From Neckera pumila (taxonomy: Eukaryota; Streptophyta; Bryopsida; Hypnales; Neckeraceae): 64,000 bases of DNA. The position numbers were made by a program, and so were the translations under genes. Positions 27,131 to 41,564 of the stretch are shown here, piece after piece. Where the stretch lies: positions 5,856,711 to 5,920,710 of the forward strand of contig OZ018413.1 of NCBI GenBank assembly GCA_963969595.1. The letters run 5' to 3'. Position 1 is the first letter of the stretch. The number at the start of each line of letters is the position of its first letter. The notes under the pieces were generated by a model. That model was not told the origin of the DNA, made no database searches, and saw nothing but the letters and a program-made list of their open reading frames with translations.

Positions 27131-29050
27131 TAAGTGCTACTTATCTTTTGCTCATATATTGCACGTACTAGTGAAATATGTGAATATTTTAAAGTTTCTT
27201 AGACATATATTAGTGAAATACGTGAATATTTTAAAGTTTCTTAGACATATATGAGGTATAATAATGATCCAAATTAAGAGTGCCATGTGTCATTAGATCC
27301 AACTTTGTAACAATTTTTTGTCATTATTGTAAACTTCAATTCATGTACCTTCATAGACTTTCTATGTCAAATACACCTAAAAGACCACCACTACCACTTC
27401 ATCTCCAACATCGGAGACTAAGTCTAATGCTTCAGGCTCCCCAATTCTTTGCAAATCCAAGCAAGAAATTTTGCGTTGTTCTTACAATAGAACTTGGCAT
27501 TTCTTCCTTGTGAGAAGGACTTTATACACCTAAAACAAACTTTCATCCCTAAGTTCTTTGCATTGTTATTATTGGTGTTTTGGAGGGTTGTCTTGTCTAA
27601 CATTATTTTTGAACTTGGAATTGTATTATTGTGTCATGTTGCAGGTATAAATTAAGACATGTGTCGAGTATGTTAGACAACTATTCCCAAATATCTTTGA
27701 CTGTTCTAAATTTTTTTAGAATATTTGGATATATTATAGGTATATTCTAAGAATATTTTTGTGTGCTAAATAAGAGGTCTATTGTTTGTCAAAAACATTG
27801 TGTTTGACATCATGTAGCTATCAAGATCGCTATGTCTAGCAAAGCAATCATTATTATTCTTAGTTGTGCAATCTAGGCAATTTTTGTAGATGTAGTAGGA
27901 ATCAATGTTGTTCAATTTCTAGGTATAAAGCATATTGAAACAGTAGATGTTGTCATCCCCATCTAAGATGTGGTGGTGTTGGATTGAGTACCGCCATCCA
28001 AAAACACGTGATATCATAAGTTATTGCCTTTTTGAAGTTTTATTGGGTGGTTTCTCCATTCCACCTATATATTGAAAATGTTGCATCAACTCCTAGGCAG
28101 AATAACCATTAGGAAAAAGTTGAACCCTGGAAGAGGCCGTGAGACCTGAGAACGCAGGGAACGCAAGCCGAAAATAAAATAAAAAAATAAAAAAAAATTT
28201 GCGACAGCGAACTGCAGGCGCGGAACAGCGCGGAACAGCAGGGAACAGTGCAGCTGAACTGCTTAAAAAAACATTAATTTTTTTTTTTATTAAAATAAAT
28301 TCAAAATTACAAAATTTTCAGATCTGACATGGCACTACACATGCCATGTCAGACTGCAATCATTACAATTTTTATTGTTTTATTATTTTTATTATTTATT
28401 ATTTTTATTTTTTATTATTATTTTATTAATATTTTTTATTTTTATTTTTATTTTTTATTATTATTTTATTAATATTTTAAAATATTTATTTTTTAAATAT
28501 TTTTTAAATATTTTTTAATTGTAAATCACTGTTGAGTTTCCTTGAGTTCCCTGGAGGGGAAGCTTACACTATGAAGCAGCCCCTTCCAGGGTTCATTTTT
28601 TTCCTAATGAAAAACACTTTATTACTTAGGTTGCTACTACACAATTTTCATTTTCTTGTGACTTTAACTTAATTATTGATGTATTTTTAGTCTAAGTAAT
28701 TGCATTTATAGTTTAAATTTTTAAAGGTTTGAAGTTACACCAAAAACTTGTTGAAATTTAGTATTATTTAGCCCTTGCAAAATAGCTCTTTATATAAAGC
28801 TATTAGAATGTTGGAGAAAAAATAGCATAGAAGATCATACATGATGTTCTACAGGTTAGATATAAGATTGAGGACCTAGATGGATATTGCAATTGTTTCC
28901 AAGATTGAGCTCAACAATTGCGCTTATTGCAAGTAGGGACTTTTTTGTCCAAATTTTGCTTACAATATGGATTGAAAATATATGAATGATATTGGAAATA
29001 AACGTTGAAATTACAGAATAGTGGGTGATTGCAAAAAAGACTTGTATTAT
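27130..29050. repeat. Dispersed repeat R, copy 2, split by a MITE
   Basis: Homologous to 18650-20230. Near its left edge is a 42-bp tandem duplication (TAGTGAAATATGTGAATATT at 27169, repeated at 27211) that copy 1 lacks. The repeat is interrupted at 28108-28608 by an inverted-repeat element; joining the flanks restores the order seen in copy 1 (around GAAAAACACTTTATTAC). Confidence 0.6.
28108..28608. mobile_element. MITE, ATTAGGAAAAA family, inserted into repeat R
   Basis: Terminal inverted repeats of about 30 bp: ATTAGGAAAAAGTTGAACCC at the left and ATTAGGAAAAAAATGAACCC as the reverse complement of the right end, each continuing TGGAAG(A/G)GGC. The interior is an A/T core with the palindrome GACATGGCA...TGCCATGTC. 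Comparison with copy 1 of repeat R shows an uninterrupted counterpart of the target. Relatives with CATTAG or TTAGGAAAAA ends lie at 29747-30120 and 44144-44412. Confidence 0.7.
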
Positions 29051-29077
29051 TTCTTATTAATTACGTATAATTTCCAT

Positions 29078-30332
<1,255 letters not shown>

Positions 30333-32160
30333 TTTCCAATTAGATATCCTGTTTGCCATTCAGAGCTTTTAGTATAGAACCTAGTTCCCCAAAGTAAATT
30401 GGAATGTGAAATTTGGAATTTTAATTCATATTTTAGGATTACACAAACTCTAAGACAAACTCTGAAACAAACTCTAATAGAATTTATTCAATCTTTGTAT
30501 TGCACGAAAAGCTCAAAGTGTACTTCACTTTTTAATGAACATTAGGATAAGGTGTTTGCAAGAAACCCCTGTATTCTATGTTGTGTATTTTAATATGTAG
30601 AGCAAATGAATGTACTATCAATACTACGACTATATCTTGGTACTAATATTAAGTTGAGTAAAAAAAATTAAGACCATCCGTTTTCTCCTTTGATTTTTTG
30701 CAATTTAGGCACATAAGTCCTCTTCATTCATCTATAAAACAAATGAATCCTTTTTATTCTTCTATTCTTCTAAGACATATTTCGTGGGTATATATGAATA
30801 TTTTGCAATATTTAAAACTGCAATCTAGTAATATTTTGAGTCTTTCGACAAACTTATACAAAAATAGTATGACATAATTGAAAAAAAAATGAAGAGATGG
30901 CATTCCAATTTTTTTTTAAATTTGTGGACATGGTTGTAAACTTTCCAAGGAAGGCATGTAACAAAGAAAAGGTGAATTGATTGAATTTATAGTAATTTAT
31001 GAACCACAAAAAGCCTCAAATTACAAAACTATTCAAGCAATAGTCTAAGGCATTTGCAATGCTATTTTCTAAAACACTTCTATAAGAAAGGGTGATGTGA
31101 TCATGCAATGAGATAGTATAAATATAATTAAAGTGGTAATTCCACAAAAAGTTATTGAATAGTTCAACTTCCTAAAATATCAAGTGTAATAGACCTTTAA
31201 GAGTACTATTCTACAATCATTCTATTCATTAAAAATCCCCCCCAAAATATGGTAGAACCACATCCTCCTTGTATAGCCTTGATAAAATTTCATGGCAATG
31301 TAAGTAGATCTCCAAAAGTTATGTATCTAAACTCGATATCCATGCAACTTGAGACAAAATATAGCACAAGTGTTTTCCCGAGTGTGTTTTGCAAACACCC
31401 ATCAAAAAATTTGATTTTCCTTGAGATGGAATTAGTTAACTACAAATCCCTACAAAGGAAAAATTCCCTAAGTTTTTTTGGAAAATACTTTATCCTATTT
31501 TTCAAATATGAAACCACCAAATTGTCTATTTTCTTGAATTTTCTTTAGCATATTCATACACCTAGTATTCCTTGAAAATGCAACAAAACTAGAAAATGTT
31601 TTTGGAATCACCTAAAAGATGTGAATAAATTTAAATAACATATGAAGTCTCATAGGACTATTAAGGAGATGTGATAACCTCATAAATTCATAATTAAGCT
31701 TTTTAAACATCCTCAAAGTTCAATTGCAATTGACAACACTCCTTCACCAAATCGCCAATAATTAGGTTTGAGAAACTCTAGGAATAATGAAAAGCATTCA
31801 AAATGGAAGACAAAACAAGCAACAAAACTCAAGTATCTCTATCCAAATAAATACATGTTACTTTTGTACATCTCATTCATTAGTACAATCTTCTATTTGA
31901 TTATTATATAAAAATCCATATGTGACAATTGTAGAATGCTACTACTCCTAAATATTCATATGTTACAACTCTACTATTTATAAGAAATGATTCTTATAAA
32001 TGATGGAGCATAACATGTCACGATGCTTTTAACACATGTTTCACTTTCATTTGCCTACATAACTTTTGAATTCTGATCCATTGCACACCATGCTATATCT
32101 CTCTCTATAGGTAGAAATAACAACATTTGAATATAGAAAGGTTTTTTTGTTGTCTAAGTC
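30333..32160. other. AT-rich intergenic DNA, nothing recognised
   Basis: No ORF with family resemblance, RNA gene or clear terminal repeat was found here on either strand. Confidence 0.4.
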
Positions 32161-32384
32161 TATAAAAACATTGCGGACCAGAGTGGTCTAATTGGTGACA
32201 AAGAATCTTTCTTTAAAAGACAAAATTGCATAATTGTATTCATCTTTGGAATTTTGTGCAGAAAGGATGATTTGCAGCATAGTAGTTTGACCTGCAACAA
32301 GTGCTTGTGGATTGTTTTAAGCACAAATGTCCCTTACAATACCCAAAAGGATGATTTCCATGGTGATCAATCCATCTTTACTAG

Positions 32385-33301
32385 TTAAGCCCTAAAGTCC
32401 ATGACTATGTTTTCACCAAAAAATCTCAAAAATTGCCATTTTTAGTACAAGTATCAAATTTTTGAAAAGAAACTTTTTTTTGACACATGAAACCGCAGGA
32501 TCTTGTAGTACACTAACTTGAAAACATGTGGAAAAAATTTCAGACACTTCCACCATGTGGATTGAAAGATATGAGTGTTTGAAATCAAAGAAGTGCTATT
32601 TTGGGCCTTGCAAAACATCAGGCAGCTGCACTTCATAAGCTCGCTTTTCTATTTAAAATGTCCAAAATGGTGGTGCTTCTTTGGAGTCATTTTCCTAGAC
32701 AAGTTGGCAACATGCTTGAAAATTTTCACATCATTTGGAACTGTACAACACATAGGAAAAAAACAGTAAGTAGAAGGAAGTAGAGAATGATTCAAAATAC
32801 AAAATTATTAAGAATTTAATTATAGAAAAAATGAATTATTGAAAAATGCCAATCCCAATGGTTGCAATGTTGAAATAAACAATCTAAGTTCTATAATTTT
32901 ATTTTTTTCCAAAAATATTGAAAATTAAGTAAGATAAAGGGCTTCAAAGTTTATTTCAAAGTAGAGAATCAATAACTAACCGCAAACAAAAACTCCTCAT
33001 AACTTTTGACTCATTGATCAAAATGGAATGATTAAAAGCTTTCCTCATATATATATAACTCTACAAAATCAATTTCAAATTTTTTATTTTTGGGCTACTT
33101 GCTCGGAAAGAAAATTACATTAGGCCATAACTTTTTATTCATATTTTCAAATGTCATAAATTTTTGTTCACAAGGAAGATATTCCTCATCCACAACTTCA
33201 ATTTAAAGTTTGGACCTAAAATATATAAATCTCTAGTTGCACGTACTTACCTAAAATTTTTATGTTGCCAAAAAACACATACTGATCCTTTAGGGGTTAA
33301 T
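32385..33301 (+). mobile_element. TTAA-family (piggyBac-like) MITE, copy B
   Basis: Bounded by TTAAGCCCTAAAG (left, one mismatch) and CCTTTAGGGGTTAA (right), 917 bp with target duplications. Internal order and orientation match copies D and F (for example GGCAGCTGCACTT and AACACATAGGAAAAAAACAG). Non-coding. Inserted at the right border of a truncated second-family TTAA element. Confidence 0.75.
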
Positions 33302-35270
33302 CCAAGAAGAATGCATCCCTGTCACCAAGATAATCAACCAAAAATGATTAGATAGATTTGTGGCTATATAACTTAGGTACATTCTTTGTTTCCACTACTA
33401 CATTACAAATTCCTTGGAAGTCACTCCTCAAAGAGCTCTAAAAGACACTTTTTGTCCTCAACATCCTCCTTCAATTCAGATGTTCAATTATCTTTTCTTG
33501 CACAGATAGAAGCGATAGTACCCCACCTCCAGCCAATAGAATAATGTTATTTATGCCGCATTGACTGAGATTGTGAAGACCCCATCATGATGAAGAAATT
33601 GGCAAGCAAGCATTGTCGTCGTCGTCGCGTTCATGTGGCACCTCCGTCAGCATTGAAACCTTACGATTTACAAATACCGGGTCCCTCACCTGTTTTACTT
33701 GTTTTACTGCAACTTGACTCTGGACTTTGACCCAAAAATGATCGAAACCATACTGTAACCAGAATAATACAGAGTACCGTTCCTGCAAGCTCAGCTAGCT
33801 TCCTCTACCCGATTCTCCAGACGACGACATGAATTCCCATTCCATTCCTTTGCAGTTCGGAATGAGCCGTGTTGAATTAATTGGACTACTCGCCTGTAGT
33901 TACGCTGATTTTTTAATGCAAACTATATTAAATGCATACTGTGTTATACTATTGCAAAGGACTCCAGTCCTTTTGCAATGACTACACTAGCCCCACGCAC
34001 ATGGCTGGTGGTGAGGGCTGTGTTCGCACTTCGCAGCCTCACCAGTTGAGGCGGGCCTCCACCTACCATCAGCCAGCTCGCCCCCGGCAGGTGCTAGTGG
34101 CCTTCCCCGGAGTGAAACCACCCTGCCGCAGGGTGGTCTGGTAAACTTAAAAGAAGGTCCTTTGTCAGCGGGGTTTTAGGCGCAATAGAGAGAGAATCCT
34201 TTTCTCTCTCAACTAACCAGATTGAGAAACTTAAAAAGGAAGGATTCCCTGGAGTTCAGAAGAGTACGGCCTGTAACCTGTGCTGGCTTTGTGGCGAAGG
34301 AGAAGAAGCGAAGCTGCGAGGAGGAACCCCATTCTCTAACAGGTCGCTACAGTGTTCACCACCCTGGTAATTTTGTTGCTGTAAACAATCCGTGAGGGTG
34401 CAACTCTCATTTTTGCTTCGCCTCGTCTGTGAGGGCTCGATGAGGGCAAACCCGCGTTTCCGCGCCCTCACCTGCAACGTCACACGTCCCCCGTTTGCCT
34501 CATGTGCACGGGCCTATTGCTACACTGCTTTTGCTTTAATTTGCGTCTTGTTGTGTTTTAAGTCCATGGATTTGTAATACTATGATGTTGGAGTTATTTT
34601 TTCTCTTTAGTTTTTTTTGGATCACATATGAGTAAATTGTAGGCTCAACTTAGGTGAAGACTAAGAATTGCATTTGGATGTTGTATACAAGGTGTTTGGA
34701 ATTCTTTGACAAGCTGTCCATGCCCTAAAAGTATAGCTAGTCAAACTACACCAAACAAACTCTCTCTTCATGATGGTCTTCACGTCACTTTTTAATTTAT
34801 TGTTGTTGGATTTTTTCCAAGGTTCAAAATTTAAAATTTGGAATTATGCACCTAAACCCAGCAATAGATAATTTGATATAAGTAAATAGAGCAATATGAG
34901 CATTGCTAGCAGTACGACAAATAAGACACTTTGGCGTTTTGGGAATGAAAAGTGTACAATTCATGTTTAGACCCACCATTAATTACATTCCTCTTCAATG
35001 GCATGGCAAAAATCACATTGCTTTTTAACTTGGCAATTTTGCAAAACTATTTTTTTCTTACTACAAATGTTACATTGCATTAACAACTACAAATTGAGAT
35101 TCTTTCTGCTCTTGCACACTTAAAGACTTACAATTTGCTAAAAGTCAGAATAGCATGTTGCACAAGTGGGGCAATAAAGTTTTATTCTCCAAAAAAATGA
35201 CTCTATGTTTTATTGGGATGAAGTTTTGCCGGACTACTACAAATGCATCCTCTAACTTATCTTGAGCCAT
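33302..35270. other. Intergenic with a GC-rich island at about 33950-34560
   Basis: Within AT-rich DNA, 33950-34560 is GC-rich. It contains two hairpins: GCAAAGGACT/AGTCCTTTTGC near 33955 and ACCACCCTG-CCG-CAGGGTGGT at 34117-34137. Short ORFs on both strands resemble no family. It could be an old retroelement end or an exon remnant. The remainder shows nothing. Confidence 0.35.
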
Positions 35271-35273
35271 TTT

Positions 35274-35407
35274 TAAATGCAACAAGATGTAGTGATGGAC
35301 ACTGACCAAAAGTTTTAATGCTTCCTTTTTTATTAACCCCTAAATGCAACAAGATGTAGTGATGGACACTGACCAAAAGTTTCAATGCTTCCTTTTTTAT
35401 TAACCCC
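35274..35407. repeat. 67-bp tandem duplication carrying an extra element terminus
   Basis: Two almost identical 67-bp units (AACAAGATGTAGTGATGG at 35281 and again at 35348), each ending in TTAACCCCTAAATGC. The left copy therefore carries a solo terminus of the TTAA element whose full copy starts at 35400. Confidence 0.85.
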
Positions 35408-36332
35408 TAAATGCTTGAACATGCTTTTTGGAGAACATAGCTTTTTGGGGCAGCTCACTACAAGCGGAGTTTTTGTTTTTTTTCTTTGAAATTTTCACAC
35501 AACATTTTCCCAAGGAGTAGCTTTAAGACCCAACAATTTTCATAACATTTGACTACATTGTCAAAAAGTTATTTCATAATATGTCATTTTCATTGCTCGG
35601 CGAGCAGCTCAAAAAATTCTTAAAAAATCATTTCAAAAATAAATAAAAATTTGAAACTGGTTCTCTAGATCTATATATGCAATTTTAGGTCTGGAATTAT
35701 TTCATTTTGGTTTATGAAATCAAAATTATGAGGGGTTCTAGTTTGCGGGTAGTTGTGGATTCCCTACTCTAAAATAAACTTTGAAGTCCATTATTTAACT
35801 TAGTTTTCAATATTTTTGAAAAAAAATAAAAAACCCTGGGTTTAGATTTTTTATCACAACATTACAACCGTTGGAATTGGCCTTTTTCAATTTCATAATT
35901 AAATTTTTGATAATTTAGTATTTTGAATCATCCTCTACTACTATCTACTTACTATTTTTTTCCTATATGTTGTACAATTCCAAATGATCTAAATTTTTTC
36001 TAGCATGTAGCCAACTTGCCTTAAAGAATGAATCCAAAGAGTTACCACCATTTTGAACATTTTTTCATACAAATGTGACCTTGTGAAATGCAGCTGCCTG
36101 GATTTTGCAAGCACAAAAAAAGCATTTTGTCAATTCAAATGCTAATATCTTCCAATCTACACGGTGGAAAATTTTGAAATTTTTTCCACATCTTTTCAAA
36201 CTAGTTTACTACAAGATCTTATGGTTACATGTGTCCAAAAATGTTTCTTTTCTAAACTTTGGTACTTGTATTAGATGTAGCAGTTTTGGAGTGTTTTTGG
36301 TAAAAACATAATCTCCGTCCTTTAGGGGTTAA
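35400..36332 (-). mobile_element. TTAA-family (piggyBac-like) MITE, copy C
   Basis: TTAACCCCTAAATG at the left and CCTTTAGGGGTTAA at the right, 933 bp. The interior is the reverse complement of copies B, D and F (GGCAGCTCACTACAAGCGG near the left end). No coding capacity. Confidence 0.8.
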
Positions 36333-36836
36333 TGCAATGTATTTGTGTCGTTGTTGAAAACACATTTTAATCCCCCTTCAATTGCATTCTTCAAAAAATG
36401 AAATTTAACGCTGATGCCCTCTGCATTGGAATCTACAATAAAAGCTCCTCCAGGTTGTATCCTACTTGGCTATCAAGTCAGCATTTCATGCCAAATAATT
36501 AATTAAATTTGGAAAAAGTGATTCAGTAGTCACTTATTGAATTATTTAAATTATATTCAAATTTTTTAAATTCAAGTTTTTGACATTTTAAATATAGGAA
36601 CACCAAGAAGGCAATAAATTTATTATTCTGAGATTTGCATGTGGTCCATTTTCTAATAGTTTGGCATTTGCGGCATTAAATTATTTATATTCCATCTCCT
36701 TCTCAAAGTAATTTTCAAAAGTTTCAACTTTCATTTTTTTATTTTTTTTCTAGCAATCTTGATAGCTTGGTACAGTACACCCTAAACTAAACTAATATAT
36801 AGCATAACAATTGGGCAATATTGTACAAAAGTTACA
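36333..36836. other. AT-rich spacer between two elements
   Basis: Nothing recognised; no convincing ORF. Confidence 0.4.
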
Positions 36837-36839
36837 TTA

Positions 36840-38127
36840 GAAAAAAAATCAGGCCTTGAGAGGGCTACCAGGCAGTGACATCTTTAAGGATTTTTACATC
36901 ACAAATGAGAATCAGAGTAACTAAGGGTCAACTGGTTTGACTTTTGCGAAGGTAGTCAGGACATTATAGTCAGGATGCAATAAAGGCAGTATGTAATAAT
37001 TAGCCTTAAATTCATTTGAGATTATTAAGCAACTCAGAGTCCATAGTGTTTAATAAACTTTTTTGATTTGAAGCTAGTTGACATAGTCATTAGAGATTTT
37101 TTTTTTTTTTTTGTCTTAAATCTAAGAAAAAAATCACTAATGATTTGGACAACTAAATTCAAATCAAAAGCCACTTAATTTGGTATATTTAAAGATGAGA
37201 AGAGAAGCTCTTTATACAAGTAGGGTAGTGGTAGGTAACACAATCTATGTGGGAAATGTAAATTAGAATTAGTAGGAGCTCAACCACTCATAGTTAAGTG
37301 AAAAGTAGAAATTGTATTCAAAGCAAAATTTTGGGCCTCATTTTCGCAAAGTAAAATAACCTTTTTGAAAAAAAATTTGAACCAAGAAAAGTTGGGAATC
37401 AAGCTAATTTTCATATTCAAAAATCTAGTTGAGATTTCAAATCTTCAATCAAAAGTTGTAGACAAAATTCAGAGAAGAGTTGGAAGGAACATTTTCTTTG
37501 ATATTTTCAAACATCCTCTCTGAACTTTGTTTAGAATTTTTGATTAGAGATTTAGAATCTCAAAGGTATTTTTAAGTATAAAAGTTAGCTTGATTCCCCA
37601 ACTTTTCTTAGTTCAAAGTTTTTCTCAAAAAAGTTATTTTACTATGCCAAAATGAGGCCCAAAATTTTGCTTTGATTATAATTTCTACTATTCACTTAAC
37701 TATGAGCGATTGAACTTCTACTAATTCCAATTTACATATTCCATATGGATTGTATTACCTAACACTACCCTACTTGTATAAAGAACTTTTCTTTTCATCT
37801 TCAAACACACCAAATGTTAATGAAGTAAGTTTTTCACATTACCATCAAAAAAAATTCATGATGGTAGATGATAATTGGACTATTTTGGACATTTTCTTCT
37901 CTTTTGACAACTTGGTCAGAGTACAAGGTGCATTAGATTAGGTGCTTAATAATGAATCCCACCTCCGGTACTCGGATTTTGAGCCATTGCAGACATTGAC
38001 AACCATCCAACATCTAAACGTACTGTGAGCAGCAATAGGGAAAAAATAATGAAAGTGCAAGATAAAATGTAAGATTTGTAGTCTTCTGAGGGCTTTCTGG
38101 CGGCCCTCTGGAGGCCTAATTTTTTTC
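36840..38127. mobile_element. Large foldback element with roughly 300-bp hairpin arms
   Basis: The termini are inverted (TCAGGCCTTGAGAGGGCTAC at the left; the reverse complement of the right end reads TTAGGCCTCCAGAGGGCCGC). Inner arms at about 37150-37490 and 37510-37830 are reverse complements with high identity: ACAAGTAGGGTAGTG at 37217 pairs with CACTACCCTACTTGT, and GCAAAATTTTGGGCCTCATT with AATGAGGCCCAAAATTTTGC. The loop is only some tens of bases. A transcript would fold into a near-continuous duplex of about 300 bp. No transposase frame. The right end abuts the TTAA of the next element. Confidence 0.75.
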
Positions 38128-38772
38128 TTAACCCCTAAATGCCCAAGGCACCCACATCTGGTGTCTACAAAACTTTGAATTTAAATAAAACCTAACCAAA
38201 TTGCTATTTTTAGTAGTTTATATTTTTTTAAAGTTCTTCTTGAAGTCTAATTTCAGCTCCAAAAATCCAATCTTGAAAATAAATGATAGTGATTTTTCTA
38301 TTCAAGTTTTTGTATAAGGGTACCCATTGCAATCTTGACTTCCCGCAGTGTTGAGAGCTCTTGGAAATGAGCCTCAAATACACTAGAGCTTGGAGAAAAA
38401 ATCACATTTGAAATTCATTTAAAAAATTTGTAGAGTAGATTTTAAGAAGCCATAAATTAACCAAGGTTATACAAGTTAGGCCCTTTAACCTCATATTTTT
38501 TTGGTCACCAACTTTTTAGATTTGATTTGTGTAAAGAAGATTGAAAGATTTTTGCAGTTTTAGCACCCTTGTGGTCAAACATTATAATCTTTCACTCCAT
38601 AAGCGATATTGTTGTGTTTTCTTTTCCTATGAGATGTCTAACATGTCTAGTGTGAATTTATACGGTTACAATTAAAAAATAAATGATACAACTTATCAAA
38701 ATGTTGGCATTTTGTTCAATTCAGAGCAAATTCTAGGAAGCCCAAAACAGGCCTTGGGCATTTAGGGGTTAA
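38128..38772. mobile_element. TTAA-family MITE, short subfamily, copy G (645 bp)
   Basis: The two ends are identical over 22 bases including the target duplication: TTAACCCCTAAATGCCCAAG, then GC, in inverted orientation. Flanking TTAA is present on both sides. The GCCCAAGGC extension of the terminus is shared with copy H. No coding frame. Confidence 0.85.
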
Positions 38773-40633
38773 TGAAGGAATTCATGTTACGGACAAGACA
38801 AATAGCAAAAGAACACAGACATCCAATCATCTAACCTTTGAACTTGAAATTTGCAAAATATGGACTACCATACCTGACAACCAGGTTGGCAAAAATAAAA
38901 TTATAAAACAAAAGTTGAATTTTTTGGAAAATTATTGTGAGAGGGAACCAAAAAACAAATAAATTAATGGTGCAATGCCAAAATGTATTAAAAAATGAGC
39001 TATGTGCAAATCTTAGATTCACACATTTGTTGCCTTTTCAGTGTTCCTATAATTAAAGCACCAAATTTTTGAAAAAAAATTGAAAAACCTAAATTTTTTA
39101 TCAATTTTAAAAGCAATTGTCAAATCACTTCTCAACTTTAATGAATTATTTGACATGTAATGTTGACCCTAATAGCTGGGTATAATATAAAATTAGAGAC
39201 TAGAAAAGTGGTTTTGGAAAAAAAGAGGAATTAAATTCTAAAAGTTTCACATTCTAAATTTTTCCCTTTTGCTTTGCTAGAACATTCAAAAACATGAAAT
39301 TCACCAAAAATGGAACCCAGTTTTTTCAAAATCAATTTTCAATTTTCAATTTTCAAATTTTTATGGAATAATTCATTTTTGCAAATTTCATGTTTTAGGC
39401 AAACATGGTAGCATAGACTAAAAAAATGACTACGAGAAGATCTACTAGTAGTTAATTTTGTCGTATGGATCATCTCATGAGGCATTTTTCTTCTCTACAC
39501 TTTCTACTACTGTAGTGCGTATAAAACCCAAGTACTCAACTCGTGTATTATATGGCTTTGACTATAATCACTTATAATGCATTTTAGTCCAATCTCAAGG
39601 GATATAGTTTGTTTTAATGTAGAAAACTATTCTAATCTTTTTAACAAGGAATCCAAAAATGTAATTATATATATGAAATAAATATTCATTGAAGACAATA
39701 ATAGCATTAAAAATCTAATTATATGATTTTTTTAATACACAAATCATAGGCCAAGCTATCCAATTTTGGGGTCTTATGAATAAAAATTTAAGATTTTTTT
39801 ATTATAAATAAAACATTAGGAATGAATTTTAATTTTAATTGGAAGAAAATTTTTATACATGTTTTTTAAAATTATGCATAGGTGTTTTAATTCTTCATAT
39901 GTGTTGTGATTTTTTTTAATAAATATACAATTCAACATTTTTTACATCTCATTTTTTTAAATTTGGTCTTCACCAAACTTCTTGGTACTTTTAATTTGAT
40001 ATAATTTTTACAAGCTATCCTTTAAGCCATTTTAATGCCAATGATCCCTATATATAATACAAAAGTTACCAAAAACATATGAAAAAATATGTGTCTAAGA
40101 CTTACCTTAGAGTACCTTCACTGAATACCTTTGCATGTCCTTTTAACATTCTGAAAAGACAATGTTAACTATCAAAAAACAAAAAACAAAAAACACGAGC
40201 TATAGGGTTTGAACTCTTCACCTAATGGTTAATAGTGAGAAACCTTAGTACCTTGCTACATCTTACTTGACATATGAAGTCAAAGATCTTCTTGAAATTT
40301 ATATAACATGAAGTAGGCTATTTAATAACCAATAACAGCAAAGGTCAAGTTTTCAGTAATTAATATCCAATAACAAAAAGTTTTCAGTAATGTAATGACC
40401 GATTAATATTGTGAACTTAACATATACTTATTATGTGCAATCAAATTGATCTTTTAGTAACCAATGACCAAAGAAGAGAAATATTCAGTAATGTAATGAC
40501 CTATTAGTATTGTGAATTTGACATATACTTATTAAACGCAACCAATTTGACCTTTTAGCATTAGAAACAATATTTGGGATAATTCTTAACTAATTGGTCA
40601 TCTTAAATATCACCCTTTTTCTTGTAGTGAACA
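38773..40633. other. AT-rich DNA ending in a CACTA-type terminus
   Basis: A tandem duplication of about 101 bp (TTCAGTAATGTAATGACC at 40383 and 40484) precedes TTTTTCTTGTAGTG (40616-40629), the reverse complement of a classic CACTACAAGAAAAA end. No matching left end was found, so it is probably a relic. The rest holds nothing recognisable. Confidence 0.4.
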
Positions 40634-41564
40634 TTAACCCCTAAAGTTTCATGACTATGTAATCACCAAAAACGCTCCAAAACTGCCATTTCTACTACAA
40701 CTACCAAATTTTTGGAAAAAAACAATTTTTGACACATGTAACCGTAGGATCTTGTAGTATGATATTTTGAAAACATGTGGTAAAAATTTCAGAAAATTCC
40801 ACCGTGTGGATCATAAGATATAAGCATTTAAAGTCTTGAAAACCATTTTTTCAATCCTGCGAAAAACCGGGCAGCTGCACTTTGCAAGCTCACTTTTTAA
40901 TGAAAAAATGTCGATAAAGGTGGTGCTTCTTTGAATTCAGTTTCCTAAACAATTTGTCTATATGCTTGAAAAATTTCGTATCATTTGGAATCGTACAACA
41001 TATAGGAAAAAAATAGTAAGTAGAAAGAAGTAGAAAATGACTCAAAATACTAAATTGTTAAAAATTTAATCATGGAATTTAAAAATGCCAATTCTAACGG
41101 TTGTAATATTGTAATAATCAATCTACATCCCTAGGATTTTATTTTTTTCCAAAAATATTGAAAATTGAGTTAAATAAATGACTTTAAAGTTTTTTTTAGA
41201 GTAGAGAATCCATAACTACCCGCAATTCAAAAACCCTCATAACTTTTGACTCATTGATTGAAATGGAATGACTCAAAGCTTTTTAAGTATATATAAATGT
41301 AGAGAACCAATTTCAAAAAAAAATTCCGGAAAAAATGATTTTTGTGATTTGCCCAAACTGCCCGGTTACGAAAAAAAGTAACATATTAGGTTACAACTTT
41401 TGACTCGTATTTCAAAATGTCATGAAACTTGGTACACATGAAGATATTCCACGCCCCCACCTTCTATTAATATTTCAACCTCAAATATGGATATCTCTAG
41501 TCACATGTATGTGCCCAAAATTTGTATACGGCCAAAAAACGCATGTTGGTCCTTTAGGGGTTAA
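40634..41564 (+). mobile_element. TTAA-family (piggyBac-like) MITE, copy D
   Basis: TTAACCCCTAAAG at the left and CCTTTAGGGGTTAA at the right, 931 bp. It is very close to copy F at 55288-56215 in the same orientation. In the first 250 bases I see only scattered differences, many of them C-to-T or G-to-A. Non-coding. Confidence 0.88.

Noticed and set aside
30333..32160. LTR retrotransposon
   Set aside because: No paired long terminal repeats, primer-binding site or reverse-transcriptase frame were seen here or elsewhere in the window.
40616..40629. Second complete CACTA element
   Set aside because: Only a right-end motif was found; no left end with a matching 3-bp duplication was seen.
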